NCBI RefSeq assembly: GCF_022559625.1
Contig: NZ_CP042288.1
Coordinates: 396,409 to 460,408 of the forward strand
Direction: 5' to 3'
Source of the DNA: Aquisalinus flavus
Lineage (GTDB): Bacteria > Pseudomonadota > Alphaproteobacteria > Caulobacterales > Parvularculaceae
Length of the DNA stretch: 64,000 nt
This document shows positions 44,069-52,660 of the stretch, in pieces; positions within the stretch are counted from its first letter, which is position 1; each line of letters starts with the position of its first letter. Position numbers and translations under genes: made by a program. The notes under the pieces are model-generated. The model was not told where the DNA came from. It ran no database searches and was given only the letters and a program-made list of their open reading frames with translations.

Positions 44069-45856
44069 ATGGGTGCACAGAACCACAAGCTTTTCGCCAA
44101 CACGCTGTTCTTTCCGGAGGAGGCACCGTTCTCCCCGGATCAGAAGGCATGGCTTAATGGCTATTTCGCCGGGCTGAACTCACGCCTTGCACAGATGGAC
44201 GAGGCCGCCCCGGCGCAAGCCCTGAAGCCGGTCCACATTCTCTATGGCAGCCAGACCGGCAATGCCGAGAGCGTCGCCGAGGAAGTCGCGGAGAACGCCA
44301 GTCAGTACGGCCTCGCGCCCCATGTCATGGCCCTCGACGATATCGAGATCGCCGACCTGAAGAAGATGGAACGGGTCCTGATCTGCGTCTCCACCTATGG
44401 CGAGGGCGAGATGCCCGATAACGCGCAGCTGTTCTGGGATGCGATCCTGTCCCAGACCGCGCCGCGCCTGGAGAAGACGCATTATGCCGTGCTCGCGCTC
44501 GGTGATACCAGCTATGACGAGTTCTGCCAGGCCGGCAAGCTGATCGACCTGCGTCTCGAGCAGCTCGGTGCCTATCGCATCGCCGACCGTATCGATTGCG
44601 ATGTCGATTACGAGGACAAGGCGCAGGAATGGTTCTCCAGCGCCTTGCCGGAGATCTCCAAATTCGGCAAGGAAGCACCCGCAGCCGGTGTGCCGGAAGC
44701 CTCCAAGGACGTGCCGGTCGGCGAGACAAAATCCAAACGCGCCAAGTGGAACCGGAAAAATCCGTACACCTCGGTACTCGCCACCAACCGGCTCCTGTCG
44801 GGCGAGGGCTCGGCCAAGGAAATCCGCCATTATGAATTCGCCCTTGGCGACAGCGAGATCGAGTATGAGGCAGGCGACGCGCTTGGCGTCATGCCGGTCA
44901 ACAATCCGGAACTGGCAGACGCGACGATCAAGCGGCTCGGGTTTGACCCGGACGCCGATGCGGGCGATGGCAAGTCCCTGCGCGATGCGCTGATCACAGA
45001 CTATGAAATCTGCATGCCGTCGCGCGACTTCCTCACTGCCGTCGCCGCACAGGCCGATGACAGCCGCTTGTCGCACATCGTCGACAATAACGACAAGGAA
45101 GCGATCGACGATTACCTGTGGTCGAAGGACCAGCTCGACCTGCTCAATCTGTACCCGGTCGTGACCTGGGACCTCCAGCAATATCTCGACCTGCTCAAGC
45201 CGCTGCAGCATCGGGCCTATTCGATCTCGTCCTCGCCCAAGGCCGATCCGGACCATATCCATCTCACGGTCGCCTCGGTGCGTTATGACAGCCATGGCCG
45301 CCAGCATGGCGGCGTCTGTTCCACCTTCATGGCCGACCGTATTGGCGATCAGGGCACGGCGGGGATCTTCCTGTCGCCGAACAAGGCGTTCCGCCTGCCA
45401 TCCGACCTCGATGCGCCGGTCATCATGGTCGGCCCCGGCACCGGCATCGCACCCTTCCGCGCCTTCCTGCAGGACCGCGAGGCGGCGGGCGCCAAGGGCC
45501 GGAACTGGCTGTTCTTCGGCGACCAGAAGCGCAAGGCGGACTTCATCTACGAGCAGGAAATGCTCGACTGGCACGACAAGGGCGTGCTGACCAAGCTCGA
45601 CCTCGCTTTCTCGCGCGACCAGGAAGAGAAGATCTATGTCCAGCAGCGCATGAAGGAGAACGGGCCTGAGCTGTTCAAATGGCTGGAAGAGGGCGCCTAT
45701 TTCTATGTCTGCGGCGATGCGACCCGCATGGCGAAAGACGTCGACGCCGCGCTGCTGAAGATCATCGAGAAGGAAGCCGGCATCAATGACGATGCGGCCT
45801 GGGACTATGTCGGCAAGATGAAGAAGGACAAGCGCTATCTGCGCGACGTCTATTGA
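44069..45856 (+). CDS. CysJ-like diflavin (FMN/FAD) NADPH reductase, partner candidate of the GltB-like protein
   Basis: Start at ATG 44069, six bases after AGGGAG, which overlaps the gltB-like stop, so translation is probably coupled. The 595 residues contain an N-terminal flavodoxin domain (about 65-200: ILYGSQTGNAESVAEEVAE, STYGEGEMPDNAQLFW, ALGDTSYDEFCQAGK). The FAD site is RAYSISSSP, and the NADPH site is VGPGTGIAPFRAFLQDRE with YFYVCGDATRMAKDV. It ends RYLRDVY as in sulfite reductase alpha subunits. No cysI sulfite reductase hemoprotein is nearby. Position and coupling suggest it passes NADPH electrons to the iron-sulfur/FMN centres of the GltB-like protein in place of GltD. A true CysJ acting elsewhere remains possible. 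Confidence 0.88.
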   Translation: MGAQNHKLFANTLFFPEEAPFSPDQKAWLNGYFAGLNSRLAQMDEAAPAQALKPVHILYGSQTGNAESVAEEVAENASQYGLAPHVMALDDIEIADLKKMERVLICVSTYGEGEMPDNAQLFWDAILSQTAPRLEKTHYAVLALGDTSYDEFCQAGKLIDLRLEQLGAYRIADRIDCDVDYEDKAQEWFSSALPEISKFGKEAPAAGVPEASKDVPVGETKSKRAKWNRKNPYTSVLATNRLLSGEGSAKEIRHYEFALGDSEIEYEAGDALGVMPVNNPELADATIKRLGFDPDADAGDGKSLRDALITDYEICMPSRDFLTAVAAQADDSRLSHIVDNNDKEAIDDYLWSKDQLDLLNLYPVVTWDLQQYLDLLKPLQHRAYSISSSPKADPDHIHLTVASVRYDSHGRQHGGVCSTFMADRIGDQGTAGIFLSPNKAFRLPSDLDAPVIMVGPGTGIAPFRAFLQDREAAGAKGRNWLFFGDQKRKADFIYEQEMLDWHDKGVLTKLDLAFSRDQEEKIYVQQRMKENGPELFKWLEEGAYFYVCGDATRMAKDVDAALLKIIEKEAGINDDAAWDYVGKMKKDKRYLRDVY

Positions 45857-45896
45857 CGGGCTTCCGGTCTGGCGGGTTATCGGCTAGACCGCTTTC

Positions 45897-46577
45897 ATGT
45901 CAGAACCATCCAAACCGCTTCTCATCCTCGACATGGTCTCCGATCCTGTCTGCCCGTGGTGCTATGTCGGCAAGCGCTCGCTCGACCGCGCGCTGATGGC
46001 ATTGTCCTTTTCCAACAATCTGATGGTCCGCTACCGGCCCTATCAGCTCGCGCCCGACGCACCGAAAGAGGGGCGTAACCGCAAGGACTATCTCGCCGCC
46101 AAATTCTCCGCCGAGCAGCTCGACCAGATGCACAGCGCCCTGCTCGAGGCCGCCCGCGTCGCCGGCCTCGACCTTGACCCGTCGCTGCCGGAGATCGCGC
46201 CGAACACGCTCGATGCCCATCGCGTCATCCGCTGGGCCCATGAGGACAATCTCCAGCGCGACGTGGTCGAGGCGCTGTTCGATGCCTATTGGAAGCACGG
46301 CCTCGATCTCGGCAGTCACGAGGTGCTCGCCGCCGTCGCCGCCGAGGCCGGCATGGACAAGGCCGAATTGCTGGCCCGTCTCGGGTCGGTCGAGGATGTC
46401 AACGATGTGAAGGAGGAGGCGCAGGCCTTCCGTGCCGGCGGCGTTACCGGCGTGCCGACTTTCATCGTCAACGAGCAGGCCGGCTTTGCCGGCGCCCTGC
46501 CGCCGGACCAGCTGCTGGAGACGATCCGCCAGGTCGCCGCGGAAACCGAGCCGCCGGACCTTGAGGATGAGGATTAA
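45897..46577 (+). CDS. DsbA-family oxidoreductase, FrnE-like
   Basis: The 226-residue thioredoxin-fold protein has the active-site Cys19-Pro-Trp-Cys22 (SDPVCPWCYVGKRSLDRAL) and the helical insertion of the FrnE/2-hydroxychromene-2-carboxylate isomerase group. The cis-proline region is GGVTGVPTFIVNEQAGFAGALPPDQL (about 180-205). There is no signal peptide, so it acts in the cytoplasm as a disulfide oxidoreductase or isomerase, as FrnE does in Deinococcus. It follows the diflavin reductase by 40 bp on the same strand; whether it is in that operon is unclear. Confidence 0.88.
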   Translation: MSEPSKPLLILDMVSDPVCPWCYVGKRSLDRALMALSFSNNLMVRYRPYQLAPDAPKEGRNRKDYLAAKFSAEQLDQMHSALLEAARVAGLDLDPSLPEIAPNTLDAHRVIRWAHEDNLQRDVVEALFDAYWKHGLDLGSHEVLAAVAAEAGMDKAELLARLGSVEDVNDVKEEAQAFRAGGVTGVPTFIVNEQAGFAGALPPDQLLETIRQVAAETEPPDLEDED

Positions 46578-46643
46578 CCCTCCCGGCATGAGGCTTGCAG
46601 CGCTCCGGCGAGTATGGGATTTTTCCTCGATTGGAGACGCGGG

Positions 46644-48848
46644 ATGATGCGCATCCGCTTGACCGGCCTTTTCGGCACCTGCCTGCTTCTGACAGGATTG
46701 CTCATTGCCCCCATCGCGGCGCAGGATCTCTCCGGTCTCACCCCCGAACAGCGCCGCGCCGTCGAACGCCTGCAGGCGCAGGGCGTCGAGCTGCAACAGG
46801 TCGACGGCGCCCAGTCCTTGCGCCCGCAGCCGGAACAGGCCGTGCCGTCCGCGGGCCGCATCCTCAAGACACCCGACTTCCTGAAGCCGCAGCGGGCAGG
46901 GGAGATTACCGGCCTCAATCTCGATCGCACGGCACGCGACGCCGATCTGCCCTATCTCACCTTCGGCCAGGTCTTCACGGCAGGCGACATGATCCCCGGC
47001 GACCATCTCGCCATTCGCGTCGGCGACCGGCTTTTCCCGGTGCAGGCCGATGTGAAGGCGGCCCATGGCGATGGCTCGGTGCGCCACGCCGTCCTGACCG
47101 CCGACCTCACTGGCCTCGACCGGGGCCGCCACAAGGCGATGCTGCTGCGCGTGCCTGCGGGGCCTGCCACACCGCACAGCGCCAGCGACCGCAGCCAGCT
47201 CACCGTCAGCATTGTCGGGCGCCGCGCCGATCGCAGCGAGTTCGCCGGCCAACTCGACCTCCTGTCGCTGTCCGCCCAGCGCGGCACGTCCTGGCTGTCC
47301 GGGCCGTTCGCGCGTGAGCAAAGCCATACCAAGCAGATCGGCCCCTTGCTGAGCGTCCGCGCAGATCATCGCGTCTATGCTGGCGGCGCGGCGCGCACGC
47401 GGCTGACCTTCGAGAACCACAAGACCTTCGCCCCGGGCATGCGCGACATGACGTACACGGTCATTGTCCATGATGGCGATCAGGTCATCGCGCGGTATGA
47501 CGATATCGAGCATTATCGCGGGTCGAACTGGTCGACGGTGATCGAGACCACCGCGCGATCCGGCTGGCGGGTCGAGCAGGACCCCGCCTATCTGATCGCG
47601 GCGGGCGCGGTCATGCCGTTCGATCTCGGCTATGGCGTCGCCGAGACGAAGATCGCGGCGGACCTCGCCGCCCTCGCTCAGGATACGGATGTGCTCACGC
47701 CCGGCCTGCTTGAGCCTTACATGCCATCGACCGGCGGGCGCGCCGATATCGGCCCGCTGCCCGCCTGGGACGTGATGTGGCTGAAGAGCCAGAGCGCCAG
47801 GGCCGAACAGCTGATGCTCGCCATGGCGGGCCGGGCCGGGGCAATCCCGTGGCATTACGCGGAAGATGCGACCGGCCTGCCGGTCAAGGTCGAAGGCCGT
47901 CCATGGTTCTGGGCCGAGGATCGCGGCACCGAGGAATGGCGCGGCGATGACCGGATCCCGTCGGCTTATTTCATGGGCTCCGATGGCGGCTGGTCGCTCG
48001 ACACCGCCCACAAGCCGTTGATGACCTACACCGCGTATCTCGCAACGGGCGACGCCTATTTTGCCCGCGAGCTGGCCCACGAGGCAGCCTGGGTCATCGC
48101 CGCGATCTGGCCGGATCTGCGCAATGTCAACGCTCCCGGCGAGCCGATGGTCGGCGAGGAATTGCAATTGCGCGGCCGCGCCTGGGCCTTGCGCGATGTT
48201 TCTGCCGCCGCCTTCCTGCTGCCGGATGGCGACCCGATGAAGGGCTATTTTCGCACGGCGCGTGACATCTCGCTCACCCATATGAAGCGCAAATATATCG
48301 ACAGCGGCTTCCTCGATGCCGCCGGGGAGACAGAGGGCTGGTTCGAGGATACATCCTATTCCATCGCTGGCGCCGTGCCGCCATGGCAGAATGATTTCAT
48401 GGTGATGGTCCTGGCGCATGAGGCGCTGCGCGGCTCAGCCGATGCTGCCGCCCTCGTTCGATGGGCGGAAAACTATCAGGCCGGGCGCTTCCTCGCGACC
48501 GGCGCCTCGCCCTCGGCAGGGGCCGCCTATGCCCATATGCTGAACGAGCCGGGCACCCAGTCCCCTGTCGGATCGTGGATGCGCGCAATGGCGTTGACCA
48601 GCGTTGACCCTGCCTATCTGAACAATTTTCCCGATGATGGCACGGGCTATGTGGTCAGTGCCTATGCGGCGCTGGCCATGACCCATGCCGTCACCCGCTC
48701 CCGCGTCAGCCTCGACGCGGCGGAGGCGCTGGCGGTTACCCAACGCGACAGCCGGCTGTTCGATCCGTCCAACGCTGCTGGCATCTATACCCGGCCGCAA
48801 TTCCTGATTACTTATCCGGCTGCGGGAAACAGGGTTAACACGCGGTAA
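46644..48848 (+). CDS. Secreted protein of unknown function, possibly exo-rhamnogalacturonan-lyase-like
   Basis: I prefer ATG 46644 (GGAG 8 nt upstream) over 46614 because the product then begins MMRIRLTGLFGTCLLLTGLLIAPIAAQ, a clean signal peptide. The protein has 734 residues. After a short coiled segment (LTPEQRRAVERLQAQGVELQQ) comes a beta-sandwich with LTFGQVFTAGDMIPGDHLAIRVGDRLFPVQADVKAAHGDGSVRHAVL. This resembles the N-terminal module of PcRGLX-type polysaccharide lyases (DGSxRW motif). The C-terminal half is alpha-helical (PLMTYTAYLATGDAYFARELAHEAAW), as in alpha/alpha-toroid sugar enzymes. I cannot assign catalytic residues, and the lyase idea is only a suggestion. Confidence 0.6.
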   Translation: MMRIRLTGLFGTCLLLTGLLIAPIAAQDLSGLTPEQRRAVERLQAQGVELQQVDGAQSLRPQPEQAVPSAGRILKTPDFLKPQRAGEITGLNLDRTARDADLPYLTFGQVFTAGDMIPGDHLAIRVGDRLFPVQADVKAAHGDGSVRHAVLTADLTGLDRGRHKAMLLRVPAGPATPHSASDRSQLTVSIVGRRADRSEFAGQLDLLSLSAQRGTSWLSGPFAREQSHTKQIGPLLSVRADHRVYAGGAARTRLTFENHKTFAPGMRDMTYTVIVHDGDQVIARYDDIEHYRGSNWSTVIETTARSGWRVEQDPAYLIAAGAVMPFDLGYGVAETKIAADLAALAQDTDVLTPGLLEPYMPSTGGRADIGPLPAWDVMWLKSQSARAEQLMLAMAGRAGAIPWHYAEDATGLPVKVEGRPWFWAEDRGTEEWRGDDRIPSAYFMGSDGGWSLDTAHKPLMTYTAYLATGDAYFARELAHEAAWVIAAIWPDLRNVNAPGEPMVGEELQLRGRAWALRDVSAAAFLLPDGDPMKGYFRTARDISLTHMKRKYIDSGFLDAAGETEGWFEDTSYSIAGAVPPWQNDFMVMVLAHEALRGSADAAALVRWAENYQAGRFLATGASPSAGAAYAHMLNEPGTQSPVGSWMRAMALTSVDPAYLNNFPDDGTGYVVSAYAALAMTHAVTRSRVSLDAAEALAVTQRDSRLFDPSNAAGIYTRPQFLITYPAAGNRVNTR

Positions 48849-49072
48849 GTATTGCAGGATCGGCTCTGTGCGACACACAAGCTTTACAAGAAATCCCTTG
48901 CAGCCTTCGGCCTTTTCGGTCATAGGAAAAGGGCAAATCGGGAATAAGCCCCCGTGTTGTTTTGGCCACGCCTGCCAAGAAGACCAGTTCTACCGGCCAG
49001 ACTTGAAGACGACCCAAGACAATTTTGCGACTTGAAATCGGGCTCGCCGCCCCAGTCTTGAGGAGACTTCAA
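48849..49072 (+). promoter_or_regulatory. Leader of the cold-shock gene with nested complementary segments
   Basis: No gene is seen. In the leader TTGAAG (49003-49008) can pair with CTTCAA (49067-49072, abutting the ATG), and CAAGAC (49015-49020) with GTCTTG (49055-49060). The two stems nest, leaving the ribosome site AGGAGA (49061-49066) in an internal loop opposite ACGACC. This could make translation temperature-sensitive. Confidence 0.4.
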
Positions 49073-49276
49073 ATGGCATCTGGAACCGTAAAATGGTTTA
49101 ACACCGAAAAAGGCTTCGGCTTCATCGAACCGTCTGATGGTGGCAAGGACGTATTCGTCCACATCTCCGCCGTTCAGCAAGCCGGCATGCAGACCCTGAA
49201 AGAGGGTCAGAAGGTTTCTTACGACCTCATCGAAAACCGTGGCCGTCAGGCCGCTGGCAATCTGATTGCCGACTAA
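49073..49276 (+). CDS. cspA: Cold-shock protein, CspA family
   Basis: ATG 49073 follows GAGGAGAC and gives the standard 67-residue product; the open frame extends 16 codons further upstream without a site. The single cold-shock domain has both RNA-binding motifs, KGFGFIEP (RNP1, about 13-20) and VFVHISAV (RNP2, about 27-34), with TVKWFN at the start. It binds single-stranded RNA/DNA and melts mRNA structure. It is monocistronic, ending at a terminator hairpin 33 bp downstream. Whether it is cold-induced or constitutive cannot be decided, but the structured leader hints at post-transcriptional control. Confidence 0.95.
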   Translation: MASGTVKWFNTEKGFGFIEPSDGGKDVFVHISAVQQAGMQTLKEGQKVSYDLIENRGRQAAGNLIAD

Positions 49277-49308
49277 GCCGACCGTCTGCCAGACGAAACG
49301 CAAGCAAG

Positions 49309-49339
49309 GCGCGGGAGAATTCTTCCGCGCTTTTGTTTT
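49309..49339 (+). terminator. Terminator of the cold-shock gene
   Basis: GCGCGGGAGA (49309-49318) pairs with TCTTCCGCGC (49321-49330, one G-T) around AT, and is followed by TTTTGTTTT. Confidence 0.8.
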
Positions 49340-49643
49340 GTCTGGAGCATCGGGCATGGCCGTATCCGCCAGGCGGCTGTGGCAATTTTGCATAACCCCA
49401 TCTTTTTGCTCACTTTGTCAAAAATCCTTCGCATAGAATCAGCTAGGTTGCGAATGCAGGGTTAGAAGGGTAAATTCACCCTTCAGATCAGAGGAGTGCT
49501 CGGGTTCAGCTATTCAACTGACACCAGTTTGCGTCGCCGCCATTGCGTCCGGCCCCCTGTACGGGGATTGAGCCTGGGACCGAGCGGGAGACCTTTCCCT
49601 GACACCACAAGACATGGTTTTAACAGGGAAGGGAGACGCTGAG
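49340..49643 (+). promoter_or_regulatory. Upstream region of the HNH gene, possible structured leader
   Basis: This 304-bp stretch has no gene. It contains the hairpins AAGGGT/ACCCTT (49468-49473 with 49480-49485) and CCCC-TGTA-GGGG near 49555-49566, and it turns from AT-rich (promoter-like, 49385-49445) to GC-rich, suggesting a transcribed leader of 100 nt or more. I do not recognise a known riboswitch or small RNA in it. Confidence 0.35.
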
Positions 49644-50210
49644 ATGCAGGTGATCCGGCATGCACCTGATGGCTGTCCCGCCCTGGTCCTGAACGCCGAT
49701 TTCAGACCGCTGAGCTATTTTCCGCTGTCGCTATGGTCATGGCAGGATTCCCTGAAAGCGGTGTTCCTCGACCGCGTCGACGTCGTCGCCGAATATGAAA
49801 CGACGGTGCGCTCGCCGAATTTCGAGATGAAGCTGCCCTCGGTCATCGCGCTTCGGCAATATGTCAATCATGCCCGCACGCCGGCCTTCACCCGGTTCAA
49901 CGTGTTCCTGCGCGATGCCTTCTCGTGCCAGTATTGCGGTGATACCAATCGCGACATGCTGACCTTCGACCATGTCATCCCGCGCTCGCGCGGCGGCAAG
50001 ACGACATGGAGCAATATCGTTGCCGCCTGTTCGCCCTGTAACCTGAGAAAGGGCGGTCGCATGCCGGTACAGGCGAAGATGCATCCCTATCATGCGCCGC
50101 GGCAGCCAAGCATGTATGAGCTCAATGAAAAGGGCCGCGCCTTTCCGCCGAACTATCTGCACGAGAGCTGGCAGGATTATCTCTACTGGGATGTCGAACT
50201 GGAGCCGTAG
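49644..50210 (+). CDS. HNH endonuclease family protein
   Basis: I choose ATG 49644 (AGGGAGA upstream), ten codons after the first possible ATG at 49614. The 188-residue protein has the HNH fold with two zinc CxxC pairs: SCQYCGDTN (about 93) and CSPCNLRKGG (about 132). Between them TFDHVIPRSRGGKTTWSNIV supplies the catalytic His and Asn. This conserved stand-alone family is widespread in alphaproteobacteria; the substrate DNA or RNA is unknown. The N-terminal part (ALVLNADFRPLSYFPLSLWSWQDSLKAVFLDRVDVV) is typical of the group. No methylase or other restriction gene is adjacent. Confidence 0.9.
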   Translation: MQVIRHAPDGCPALVLNADFRPLSYFPLSLWSWQDSLKAVFLDRVDVVAEYETTVRSPNFEMKLPSVIALRQYVNHARTPAFTRFNVFLRDAFSCQYCGDTNRDMLTFDHVIPRSRGGKTTWSNIVAACSPCNLRKGGRMPVQAKMHPYHAPRQPSMYELNEKGRAFPPNYLHESWQDYLYWDVELEP

Positions 50211-50533
50211 GCGGCCTCTTTCTCGTCGACGGCCGCCATTTTTGCGACATGGCCATGCTGGACGTCATGACCGTTATCGCCATCATCCTCTCCGGCAGGC
50301 TTGAAGATCAGGTAGCGGTAAATCCCGACGCAATTGATCACGAACAGCACGCCGTTCTGGATCGCCAGCGGCGTCTCGCTCGACAACAGGGCGACGACAA
50401 CCCAGCATACCGATGAAACGGTAAACACGATGAAGCCGAGACCGGTGATCCGGGCACCGAGATTCAGCGACACCGTAACCGCGGCAAAGATACCGGTAAT
50501 CGTCGCGCTCCATTCAAGCAGGCTTTCCGTCAT
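50183..50533 (-). CDS. Small integral membrane protein
   Basis: The protein has 116 residues from ATG 50533 (ACGGAATG just upstream); ATG 50539 is an alternative. Three membrane helices are predicted: TGIFAAVTVSLNLGARITGLGFIVFTVSSVCWVVVALL spans two and GVLFVINCVGIYRYLIF the third. An acidic/His-containing cytoplasmic tail follows. It resembles short uncharacterised PnuC/YgjV-like membrane proteins, but no ligand residues can be named. Its 3' end overlaps the convergent HNH gene by 28 bp. Confidence 0.7.
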   Translation of the reverse strand: MTESLLEWSATITGIFAAVTVSLNLGARITGLGFIVFTVSSVCWVVVALLSSETPLAIQNGVLFVINCVGIYRYLIFKPAGEDDGDNGHDVQHGHVAKMAAVDEKEAAYGSSSTSQ

Positions 50534-50587
50534 GTGCATTCCGTTCTGGCTGACCGGTCATGAACACCAGCGCAGGGTCCCGGTTCA

Positions 50588-50618
50588 TGAAAAAAGCCCC
50601 GCCGGTCCGGCGGGGCTT
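50588..50618 (-). terminator. Terminator of the M2 dipeptidase gene
   Basis: AAGCCCCGCCGG and CCGGCGGGGCTT (50594-50605, 50607-50618) form a near-perfect palindrome, and the As at 50588-50595 give a T-run on the minus strand. The stem resembles those at 7445 and 31942. Confidence 0.85.
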
Positions 50619-50644
50619 GTCTCGGCGTCTGTTTTACAGCGTGA

Positions 50645-52522
50645 TTACCAGCCGCAAGTACGATCGGCGTTCTGCTCTTCCAGCCATTCGTTCAGCGGCG
50701 CGAAATAGGCGATGACGGCGGAGCCATCCATCTCGCGCGTACCGGTGAACATTTCCAGCGTGTCGGGCCAGGGCTGCGACTGGCCCATTTCCATCATCGC
50801 GTTGAAACGCTCGCCGACTTCCTCGGAGCCATAGAACGAACAGCGGTGCAGCGGGCCTTCCCAGCCGACCTGGTCGCAGGCGGCCTTGTAGAACTGGAAC
50901 TGCAGGATATGGGCGAGGAAATAACGCATATAGGGCACGTTGTTCGGCACGTGATATTTCGAGCCGGGGTCGAACGCATCGGCCGGGCGCTCGTTCGGCG
51001 GGCGGATGCCCTGATATTCCTCGCGCAGATCCCACCAGCCCTGGTTATAGGTTTCCGGTGTCAGTTCGCCGGCGAAAACCTGCCAGCGCCATTTGTCGAC
51101 CAGCAGGCCGAAGGGCAGGAAGGCGACTTTCTCGAGCGCCTGCTGCATCAGCAGCTCGAGGTCACCTTCCGTGCCCGGAACGTCGTCGAGCAGGCCGATC
51201 TGCTGCATGTATTCCGGCGTGATCGACAGGGCGATCATGTCGCCGATCGCTTCGTGGAAGCCGTCATTGGCGCCGTTCTTGAACAGGTGCGGCTGGTCCA
51301 TATAGGCGCGCTGATAGAAATTGTGCCCCAGCTCGTGATGGACCGTACGGAAATCTTCCGCACCCACCGTCATGCACATCTTGATGCGCAGGTCTTCGCG
51401 GTTGTCGAGGTCCCAGGCCGACGCGTGGCAGACCACTTCCCTGTCTTCGGGCTGGACGAATTGCGAGCGCTCCCAGAATGTCTCCGGCAGTGGTGCGAAG
51501 CCGAGCGAGGTGAAGAATTCCTCCGCCGTTTCGGTCATCGAGACCGGCGTGTAATCGGCCTCGACCAGCAGGGCGTCGAGATCGATCGACGTCATGGTCG
51601 CCGGCGTCTCGGGTTTCACGCGGGGATAGGTCGAGCCCCATTGCTGGGCCCACATATTGCCGAGCAGATCGGCGCGGATCGGCTGGTCGAGCGGCACGAT
51701 CTCGTCGCCATATTCCTCGTTCAGCTTGTATTTCACATGGCATTGCAGGTTTTCATAGAGCGGACGGACCTGGCCCCACAGCCGGTCGACCTCCGCCGCG
51801 AAGGCATCGGCGTCCATGTCATAGCCCGAGCGCCACATCTGGCCGACATCGTCAAAGCCGAGCTCGCGGGCGCCGGCATTGGCCAGTTCGACCATCTGCG
51901 CATATTCATCGCGCGACGGCTTGGCCTGCTCGCGCCATTTGGTCCACACCTCTTCCAGCTTGGCCGGATCGGTCAGGTTGCGCATCAGGAGTTCCGTTTC
52001 GGCCTGAGGCACGGTCTCACCCTCGAACTGGATCTTGCCGGTGGAATAGGCAGAGGACAGGGCGGTGTTCAGCTGCGCCAGTTCCTGCGCCGCGCCATCG
52101 CGCGACGGCGCGGGGATCGTGATGCCGCCGCGCAGGATGTTCATCTTGCGCTGCAGGACCGGCGGCAGGTCGAGATCCTGGAAGCGCTTCGTGCCATTGG
52201 CGAGATCGACCGACAGTTTGGTCGAGGCCGCGTCGATATCGGCATAGGCCTGCTCATGCTCGGGCGTGATATCGGTCGAATAGGTCCAGGCGATGACCGA
52301 GGCGCGCTCCGACATCTCGGCCAGCTTCGCTTCAGCATCGGCGACGAAGGCTTCGGCTTCTTCGACGGTCGGTTCGCCAGCAGCTTCGCGCGTTTCTTCG
52401 GTCGCTGTTTCGGCGGCGTCAGTCGTCGTATCATCCTCGACCGCCGGTTCGGAACAGGCGATCAGCGCCAGCACGGATACCCCGGCCAGTGCTTTGTACA
52501 GTGTCTTGTTTCCTGAAATCAT
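50645..52522 (-). CDS. M2 family peptidyl-dipeptidase (ACE-like), lipoprotein
   Basis: Start at ATG 52522, since the product then opens with a lipoprotein signal ending LIAC (Cys23); the longer open frame starts with TTG and adds 30 residues. The 625-residue protein has an acidic low-complexity linker (DDTTTDAAETATEE) and then the all-helical M2 domain. Zinc ligands are His396-Glu397-Leu-Gly-His400 (HHELGH) and Glu424 (GFHEAIGDM), spaced 27 residues as in human ACE. It removes C-terminal dipeptides from oligopeptides in the periplasm. It stands alone, with its own terminator. Confidence 0.93.
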   Translation of the reverse strand: MISGNKTLYKALAGVSVLALIACSEPAVEDDTTTDAAETATEETREAAGEPTVEEAEAFVADAEAKLAEMSERASVIAWTYSTDITPEHEQAYADIDAASTKLSVDLANGTKRFQDLDLPPVLQRKMNILRGGITIPAPSRDGAAQELAQLNTALSSAYSTGKIQFEGETVPQAETELLMRNLTDPAKLEEVWTKWREQAKPSRDEYAQMVELANAGARELGFDDVGQMWRSGYDMDADAFAAEVDRLWGQVRPLYENLQCHVKYKLNEEYGDEIVPLDQPIRADLLGNMWAQQWGSTYPRVKPETPATMTSIDLDALLVEADYTPVSMTETAEEFFTSLGFAPLPETFWERSQFVQPEDREVVCHASAWDLDNREDLRIKMCMTVGAEDFRTVHHELGHNFYQRAYMDQPHLFKNGANDGFHEAIGDMIALSITPEYMQQIGLLDDVPGTEGDLELLMQQALEKVAFLPFGLLVDKWRWQVFAGELTPETYNQGWWDLREEYQGIRPPNERPADAFDPGSKYHVPNNVPYMRYFLAHILQFQFYKAACDQVGWEGPLHRCSFYGSEEVGERFNAMMEMGQSQPWPDTLEMFTGTREMDGSAVIAYFAPLNEWLEEQNADRTCGW

Positions 52523-52660
52523 GGACTGTCCTCTGAATGGCTTTTCAGCGGTGGCCGAATGCCGACCCGCAGAATGTCGCGCGAATCTAGCACGATATGC
52601 TGACCGGCGCAAAAGCCCGGTGCAGAAGACGCGGTAACGAGGGACCTGAACCAGCCGGTA

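Noticed and set aside
39967..44103. Two long minus-strand frames (501 and 865 residues) opposite the gltB-like gene
   Set aside because: Shadows of a gene with clear motifs throughout; no start signals and no domain similarity.
44069..45856. Plain assignment as sulfite reductase CysJ
   Set aside because: No cysI, cysG or other sulfate-assimilation gene is in the neighbourhood, and translation is coupled to the GltB-like gene; the label would hide the unusual context.
45900..48419. 839-residue minus-strand frame opposite the FrnE-like and secreted protein genes
   Set aside because: The plus-strand genes have a CPWC motif, a signal peptide and ribosome sites; the antisense product has none of these.
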